Source of the DNA: UBA1189 sp045126595
GTDB lineage: Bacteria; Bacteroidota; Bacteroidia; Bacteroidales; Bacteroidaceae
Direction of reading: 5' to 3'
NCBI GenBank assembly: GCA_045126595.1
Contig: JBGVOS010000121.1
Coordinates: forward strand, 1 to 27,495
DNA: 27,495 nucleotides
The notes under the pieces are model-generated. The model searched no databases, was not told where the DNA came from, and saw only the letters and a program-made list of their open reading frames with translations. This document shows, in pieces, positions 23,601-27,495 of this stretch (its first letter is position 1; the number at the start of each line of letters is the position of its first letter). The position numbers were made by a program, and so were the translations under genes.

Positions 23601-24962
23601 TATGACAGGCGCTTCAACACGTTCTTCTGCAAAAATGCTTGTGGCGTTGCTCTCTCCAGGGGTTGGAGAGGAGGTGCGTCCCCATTCTCCTGTGCCATTA
23701 GATTTTCGGGCATATGAAGTTCTTGGTATAGCGATAGGGTAGTCCTGACTAGTAATAAGCTGTCCATCGCTGTTACTGATATAGATGGTGCCACCGTCGT
23801 AGTCGAGTTTGAAATCTATTTGTGAAGGGAATTGAGCGTTGCAATGGTCGAACCACAGAACTTTGTAGCCTTTTGCGGGGATTATACCTCTTTCTTTTCC
23901 TAAATTATATTTGGTGAGGTTGGTTGCGTCATCGCTGATGTAGAGGTAGTTAAGGCTCACCGGCTGCTCTGTGGAATTGTATAGTTCGACCCATCCCCCA
24001 TAATTGAATGAGGGGTCAATGAACATGTCGATATTAGCCGACTGTATTTCGTTGATGATGATATTTTGGGCGGTAGGAGTCTCGCTTTTAACAGAGACGT
24101 TACATGAAGCCGATATGCCACTTTCGTCTATCGCTTCAGCGTAGATTGTCGCTGTTCCGGCTTGATATGCTGTTATTTTTCCGTAGTCGTCTACATCTGC
24201 GACTTGGGGATTGCTGGAATACCAAGTGACCTTCTGATAAGTGGCGTTGGTGGGGGTGACTACAGCTTTTAACGTAGTACTCTCACCATTGAAGAGTGAT
24301 ATGGATGATTGGGAGAGTGTTATCGCAGAAACAGGGATAAGCTGACCGTAGTATTCCAACTTGAAATTGTCCATCATGCACCAGTTGCTACTTTGATACT
24401 CCCAACAATAGATGCCAAAATTTAATGTGCCATTAGTGACCTCTACATCGATGTAATTATTGTACATGTCTTGTGCAAAGCAATAGGCACCAGCCTCCAT
24501 GCTCGTAGGGAAATGGCATATGTTGTAATTGGTGTCTCTGGTCGAGAAGTAACCGCCTGCTCCTTTCGAGGTTAAGTATTCGGAGTAGACACTTACTATT
24601 TTTGTAGTATTGTCATTTGCGTATAAATATGCTGTAATATCCTCAGTTTCATTAGCATAGGACTTGTAAGCAGTGTTGTCGTCAGTTGTGCGATAGTATG
24701 CTTGTACAGAAAGACGATATTTGCCATTGGGAAGATTGATGCTTTGATTTAAGTCAAACCATCCGTGCCAAAATTCCATGCCTCCATATCCGGTATTTTG
24801 ACTCTGTGCGTTGCTGTTGATGGTCCATCCCTTTACGCTTCCATTGTCGAATCTGGGGTTGTCAATGTATGCATTAGTAATGTCGATCCATTCGGTGGTT
24901 GGTGTGGCATGGGTAAATAAATGCGTACACGTTGCTAAAAGGATAGTGATGAAACGTTTCAT
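20616..24962 (-). CDS. Large secreted CotH-kinase/lamin-tail protein with type IX-like tail
   Basis: A 1448-residue exported protein with a signal peptide at 1-19. Domains in order: beta-rich carbohydrate-binding-like region (25-205); bacterial Ig-like Big_2 (210-292, TWYSSNPQVADVDDYGKITAYQAGTATI in pattern); lamin-tail domain (300-420, INEIQSAN and GGWVELYNSTEQPV); chitobiase-type domain (450-530, LRYTTDGTTPT); CotH kinase-like domain (540-930, with GEYKGMLNMREPNNKHY and FRFVLFDLDGTLG); a repeat-like region (940-980); another beta-sandwich to about 1185; a second lamin-tail domain (1208-1330); and a C-terminal sorting domain (about 1385-1448, LPEGIYIAAVTDSNGNTQTIKLRVE). CotH proteins are atypical secreted kinases. 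Surface location is inferred from the tail. It is monocistronic, with its own -7 box and terminator. Confidence 0.9.
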   Translation of the reverse strand: MKRFITILLATCTHLFTHATPTTEWIDITNAYIDNPRFDNGSVKGWTINSNAQSQNTGYGGMEFWHGWFDLNQSINLPNGKYRLSVQAYYRTTDDNTAYKSYANETEDITAYLYANDNTTKIVSVYSEYLTSKGAGGYFSTRDTNYNICHFPTSMEAGAYCFAQDMYNNYIDVEVTNGTLNFGIYCWEYQSSNWCMMDNFKLEYYGQLIPVSAITLSQSSISLFNGESTTLKAVVTPTNATYQKVTWYSSNPQVADVDDYGKITAYQAGTATIYAEAIDESGISASCNVSVKSETPTAQNIIINEIQSANIDMFIDPSFNYGGWVELYNSTEQPVSLNYLYISDDATNLTKYNLGKERGIIPAKGYKVLWFDHCNAQFPSQIDFKLDYDGGTIYISNSDGQLITSQDYPIAIPRTSYARKSNGTGEWGRTSSPTPGESNATSIFAEERVEAPVIDKDACLFTTPFSFNVQIPVGTTLRYTTDGTTPTLTNGYTNTNGSFNVTNTTTYRFRLFQEDKLPSQVVTRSYIYKDNDYMLPIISVVTDPVNLYDDYLGVYVKGVNGRTGNGQSSPCNWNMDWDRPVNFEYITPEEGMVANQEVDFSMCGGWSRAWQPHSFKLKASKIYEGLNSINYPFFADKPFLKHKTLQIRNGGNDTDCRIKDAALQTIVHTSGFDVDGQSVQPVMHFINGEYKGMLNMREPNNKHYAYANWGIDTDEMDQFEMSPDSGYVQMEGTREAFLEWYELSKNAADEVTYEQIRNLVDIDEYINYMAVEFYLGGLDWPQNNVKAFRPRIENGRFRFVLFDLDGTLGTTSPFYTFEGKQNYTFDYIYDIGGRLTEEIELVTIFLNMLSNDTFRKQFIDSYCIVAGSVFEPERCNAIIDEMATRIAPALALEGRSPYGTANSIKSSLAYRQETMIQALIDYWRMGINSNLQQKVSIVANIDKASLRINDIEVPTGHFNGSLFAPITLKAEPKAGYRFAGWSAISTSGEGTTLLARGASWDYYDQGSLDGKTWNNTSYNTSTWEQGNAPLGYFTSDASNGRGYNTILDYGTDANAKRPTYYLRNSFRLSKTPTDEDKFTLNYTVDDGMIVYINGVEATRHLMPQGTVTYNSYATSYANNNPDNGSIILDASLFKRGINSIAIEVHNCDNKSSDIYFDAELIHTSAQEMIVCEKAEYTLPNNGDFSLTATYEPLTDTELEEQKRYPVRINEISADNSIYVNEYYKKNDWIELFNTTSQSIDVEGMFLSDNLNKPTKYQISGDGWVNTIIEPYSHLIIWADKLSTFDQLHAPFKLAAEGGYVCLTSSDRTWSDILYYEPHLGTESVGLYPDGSNEVYVMTTPTIAQPNTINSYAAWLEQPIIDTNIKNLFTNEDKMQLNYHDQMLYIYNAEASWATLTVYTTTGKTYLRITAELLNGQSAISLTTLPEGIYIAAVTDSNGNTQTIKLRVE

Positions 24963-25010
24963 GGATATAGGTGTGTTTCTTTATATGCGGTTGTTTATAT
25001 ATAGTATATG

Positions 25011-25019
25011 GCAAAGATA
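25011..25019 (-). promoter_or_regulatory. Promoter -7 box of the CotH protein gene
   Basis: The minus strand reads TATCTTTGC, an exact -7 match, 49 nt before the ATG at 24962. No -33 TTG is at the usual spacing. Confidence 0.5.
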
Positions 25020-25132
25020 CAACAAGTTCAGTTTTATTTGTTTGTTTTTGTAAAAAAAATGATTGAGTATGGTGAATTTATGCATTTTCTTTTGAAAAGC
25101 AGTCTCTTGTTATATTAAAACTTGCCAATAAG

Positions 25133-25164
25133 TTTGTCGAAATAGTGAAAAAAAACTAATTTTG
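25133..25164 (+). promoter_or_regulatory. Promoter of the AraC-like gene
   Basis: TTTG (25133-25136), 20 nt, TAATTTTG (25157-25164): an exact Bacteroidetes promoter, 18 nt before the ATG at 25183. It rules out the in-frame TTG at 25162, which lies inside the -7 box. Confidence 0.75.
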
Positions 25165-25182
25165 CACATACGTTTTGTCGAC

Positions 25183-26466
25183 ATGGAAATTTGTACAATT
25201 ATCTTGATGAGTTCGTACCCCATTGCCTGGATTGCAGTAGGGTGTTTTTTGTTGATTTTGTTACTGGTGGTAACAGTCTTGCTTGTTCTCAAGTCGCGTG
25301 AGGTCGTTGCCCTCAAGAAACAGTGTGAGGATTTGAGCGAGACGATGCGTATGATGCGCTACGAGGAGGCTAATCTCTCCCGTATGTTGCATACGGCAAG
25401 CAAATCAATGGGGATGGAACAGCCTTTGGCTTCTGCTACAGAGGCAAAGGATTTAGGGAAAGATGATTTGGCTGAAGAAGTAGGAGAACTTGGGTCAGTT
25501 ATCGAGGATGAAGAAGCAATGCTTCTCCAAGATACTATAGCCCCCGAAGAGGATGCAACTCTTGAAGACGCAACAGAGATGGAGTCTGTGTCAGAATCGG
25601 TGTCCGAATCTCAAATCGTGGAAATAACCGAAGTGGTTCCAATGCATGAAACCGTATCAACAGAAACTCTTGTGCAAGAAGAACAATTGGAGGTACGAAC
25701 CGAAGAATTGTCTGGAGAACATTTAAAGGAACTTGGCGAAGAGTTTGTGGAGGAAACTGTAGTTTCTCAGCCTCGCAAACAGGCGATTAACGAGCGTCGT
25801 CCTGCTATCCCTACCGATTTGTTTGCTGCATGGTTTGCCGAGAATGAGGAATCTTCGCATGAAGAATCAGAGGTAGATGATTTGGAAAAGGTTGAAGAAC
25901 GCGAGACTGTCATGCCCGAGAATGTTGAAGCGACCGTACTGCTCACTCAGGGGGAAACTCCCGAGGAGGCTGTTGGAGAAAATGCAAAAGTTATTACTGA
26001 TACGCCCTCTGTGGCATTCGATGCACCTGCCCAAGAACTCCTACCCGAACCTTCGGTTGGGGCCGTTGTTGCTCCGCAAGAGGAGGTGTCTGTAGCAGAG
26101 AACTCTGAGTCTGATTCCTCCACAGAACTGAGCAAGGAGGACGAACGCTTCTGCCGCAAGCTTGAGCGCATTGTCAACGCTCGTTTGCGCAATCCTAACT
26201 TAAATATCGACATTATAGCTGCCCAGTTTGGTATTGGCCGCACCAACTTCTACCGTAAAGTGCGCGAACTAATGGGTACCTCGCCCAACGACTATCTGCG
26301 CAAGTGCCGCATGGAACGTGCGGCTGAACTGCTGAACAATTCTGAATCGACAGTCAGTGAGGTGTGTGTACAGGTGGGCATACCCGATGCGCAGTACTTC
26401 AGCCGCGTGTTCAAGGCCTATTTTGGTGTCAGCCCTTCTATTTATCGCGAACAACACAATCAATAA
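25183..26466 (+). CDS. Membrane-anchored AraC-type regulator with acidic linker
   Basis: A 427-residue protein with an unusual layout. After about ten residues comes one hydrophobic helix (about 11-36, YPIAWIAVGCFLLILLLVVT), then a short basic and helical stretch. A long Glu-rich, probably disordered linker follows (about 80-315, with EESSHEESEVDDLEKVEERE and similar). The C-terminal AraC DNA-binding domain (320-424) has two helix-turn-helices, LNIDIIAAQFGIGRTNFYRKV and VSEVCVQVGIPDAQYFSRVF. That domain resembles the end of Bacteroidetes hybrid two-component proteins, but no sensor, kinase or receiver domain is present. It probably regulates from the inner membrane or is released by cleavage. 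The target may be the GH84 gene starting 17 nt later. The ATG at 25183 is fixed by the promoter. Confidence 0.85.
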   Translation: MEICTIILMSSYPIAWIAVGCFLLILLLVVTVLLVLKSREVVALKKQCEDLSETMRMMRYEEANLSRMLHTASKSMGMEQPLASATEAKDLGKDDLAEEVGELGSVIEDEEAMLLQDTIAPEEDATLEDATEMESVSESVSESQIVEITEVVPMHETVSTETLVQEEQLEVRTEELSGEHLKELGEEFVEETVVSQPRKQAINERRPAIPTDLFAAWFAENEESSHEESEVDDLEKVEERETVMPENVEATVLLTQGETPEEAVGENAKVITDTPSVAFDAPAQELLPEPSVGAVVAPQEEVSVAENSESDSSTELSKEDERFCRKLERIVNARLRNPNLNIDIIAAQFGIGRTNFYRKVRELMGTSPNDYLRKCRMERAAELLNNSESTVSEVCVQVGIPDAQYFSRVFKAYFGVSPSIYREQHNQ

Positions 26467-26483
26467 CATAATACTATTTGTCT

Positions 26484-27495
26484 ATGAAAAAGAACCGAAT
26501 TTTAGTATCATGGATGGCCGCTGCCTCGCTCGTAGCCGCCACAACAGCACTTCAGGGCTGTGCCGCTGCGGCGGACGAAAAGCCCGTGACCGTATCTCCT
26601 CTGCCCCAGGAACTCGTGTGGGGAAGCGAGACATTCAGTAAGCCCAAAGCCGTTGTGCTCGAGGGAGCCGACTGTGCCGATGTAGATGCCGTGGCACTCC
26701 TGCGCAGCAATTTCTCAGAGAACACAAAGGGACTCAAGGTCATTATCGGTGAGCGTGGCGACGGAGCGGTAAAGGCTTTCGAGGAGCAAATCCCCAATAA
26801 GACGGAAGGATACTATATCAGTGTTGGCAAGGATCAGGTGGTGATTGCTGGTAACGATGAGGCCGGTACCTACTATGGCGTACAGACCTTCTTGCAGATG
26901 GCTGCCCGTTCTGAAGTAACCGCTGCCGAAGTGAAGGACTGGCCCGATGTGCTCGAGCGCGGTGTCGTAGAGGGCTTCTATGGTAACCCCTGGAGCCACA
27001 AAGACCGCCTCCGCCAGTTTGACTTCTATGGCAAGAACAAACTCAATGTATATATCTATGGCCCCAAGGATGACCCCTATCACCGTCATCAGTGGCGTGA
27101 GCCCTATCCTGAGAAGGAGGCACAGCTCATCAGCGAGCTCGCCAAGGCTGCCGCACAGAATAAGGTGGACTTCGTATGGGCCATGCATCCGGGTGGCGAC
27201 ATCCAGTGGACTGAGGCCGACCTCAACAGCTCTGTGCAGAAGCTCGAGTGGATGTATGCGCTCGGCGTACGTGCCTTTGCCATCTTCTTTGACGACATCT
27301 TCGGTGTCGAGCAGTCAAAGGGAGCCAAGCAGGCCGAGTATATGAATGCACTCAACCGTGAATTCGTGCAGAAGCATCCCGACGTGGCTCCCCTCATCCT
27401 CTGCCCCACACAGTACAACAAGAGCTGGTCAGGTGGTTCGTACCTCTCTGACCTCGGCACTACAATGGATGCCGACATCCGCATCATGTGGACCG
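26484..27495 (+). CDS. GH84 O-GlcNAcase/beta-N-acetylglucosaminidase lipoprotein (partial)
   Basis: The open frame from ATG 26484 runs to the window edge: 337 residues, 3' end missing. The signal peptide ends in lipobox LQGC (Cys26). An N-terminal alpha/beta domain (about 32-155; EGYYISVGKDQVVIAGNDEAGTYYGVQTF) precedes the GH84 catalytic barrel: RGVVEGFYGNPWSHKDRLRQ (159-178), IYGPKDDPYH (191-200), and the catalytic pair D270-D271 in FAIFFDDIFG. It closely follows the Bacteroides BtGH84 enzyme, which removes O-GlcNAc or beta-linked GlcNAc by substrate-assisted catalysis. Acting outside the cytoplasm, it probably trims mucin or host glycans. It lies 17 nt after the AraC-like gene and is probably co-transcribed with it. 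Confidence 0.93.
   Translation, partial: MKKNRILVSWMAAASLVAATTALQGCAAAADEKPVTVSPLPQELVWGSETFSKPKAVVLEGADCADVDAVALLRSNFSENTKGLKVIIGERGDGAVKAFEEQIPNKTEGYYISVGKDQVVIAGNDEAGTYYGVQTFLQMAARSEVTAAEVKDWPDVLERGVVEGFYGNPWSHKDRLRQFDFYGKNKLNVYIYGPKDDPYHRHQWREPYPEKEAQLISELAKAAAQNKVDFVWAMHPGGDIQWTEADLNSSVQKLEWMYALGVRAFAIFFDDIFGVEQSKGAKQAEYMNALNREFVQKHPDVAPLILCPTQYNKSWSGGSYLSDLGTTMDADIRIMWT

Noticed and set aside
25162..25182. TTG start of the AraC-like gene
   Set aside because: It lies within the -7 box TAATTTTG. The ATG at 25183 is 18 nt downstream of the promoter.

Overview
The window is a chromosomal piece of a Bacteroidales bacterium. The evidence is Bacteroidetes-type promoters (a TTTG or TTG, about 20 nt, then TAnnTTTG) in front of several genes, poor Shine-Dalgarno signals, an L-arabinose operon with a Nudix-type AraR, SPII lipoproteins with LxxC lipoboxes, a BtGH84-like O-GlcNAcase, and a secreted protein ending in what looks like a type IX secretion tail. 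That tail leans towards Prevotellaceae or a related family, but I cannot name a genus.

Layout. (1) 1-1779 is AT-rich and looks accessory: an unrecognised gene running off the left edge sits 40 nt behind a WYL-domain regulator, both on the minus strand. (2) 1941-4840 is a self-contained module. A divergent pair, an HU/wHTH DNA-binding protein (minus) and a VirE-type P-loop helicase-like protein (plus), is enclosed by about 95-nt inverted repeats that each carry a strong hairpin. It is packed with 7-nt repeats, outside and inside the virE gene, and has a 4 x 22-nt array upstream of virE. (3) 13140-5124 (minus) is an arabinose operon: mutarotase lipoprotein, sodium:sugar symporter, AraR, AraD, AraA, FGGY kinase (AraB), then a clear terminator. 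Two AraR-like operator candidates lie in its promoter region. Several dispersed Bacteroidales repeats sit in its gaps. (4) 13300-13938 (minus) is a metallo-beta-lactamase-fold hydrolase. (5) 14270-15673 (plus) holds two paralogous lipoproteins, the second fused to a beta-barrel-like domain. (6) 15762-15937 is a 22-nt periodic palindromic array. (7) 16175-20527 (plus) runs M23/LysM peptidase, DUF1599 protein, DoxX/thioredoxin-like membrane protein and SulP transporter, ending at a terminator. (8) 20616-24962 (minus) is a 1448-residue secreted CotH/lamin-tail protein. (9) 25183 to the right edge (plus) is a membrane-anchored AraC-type regulator 17 nt ahead of a GH84 O-GlcNAcase lipoprotein cut by the window.

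How they work together. The arabinose genes form a complete uptake and catabolic route: mutarotation, import, isomerisation to ribulose, phosphorylation, epimerisation to xylulose-5-P. AraR is encoded inside the operon it probably controls. The AraC-like gene and GH84 gene probably form a regulated glycan-use unit. The HU-VirE module looks like an inserted, rearrangement-prone element whose heptamer tracts could switch virE on and off. The most unusual signals are the heptamer and 22-nt periodic repeats and the membrane-tethered AraC protein.
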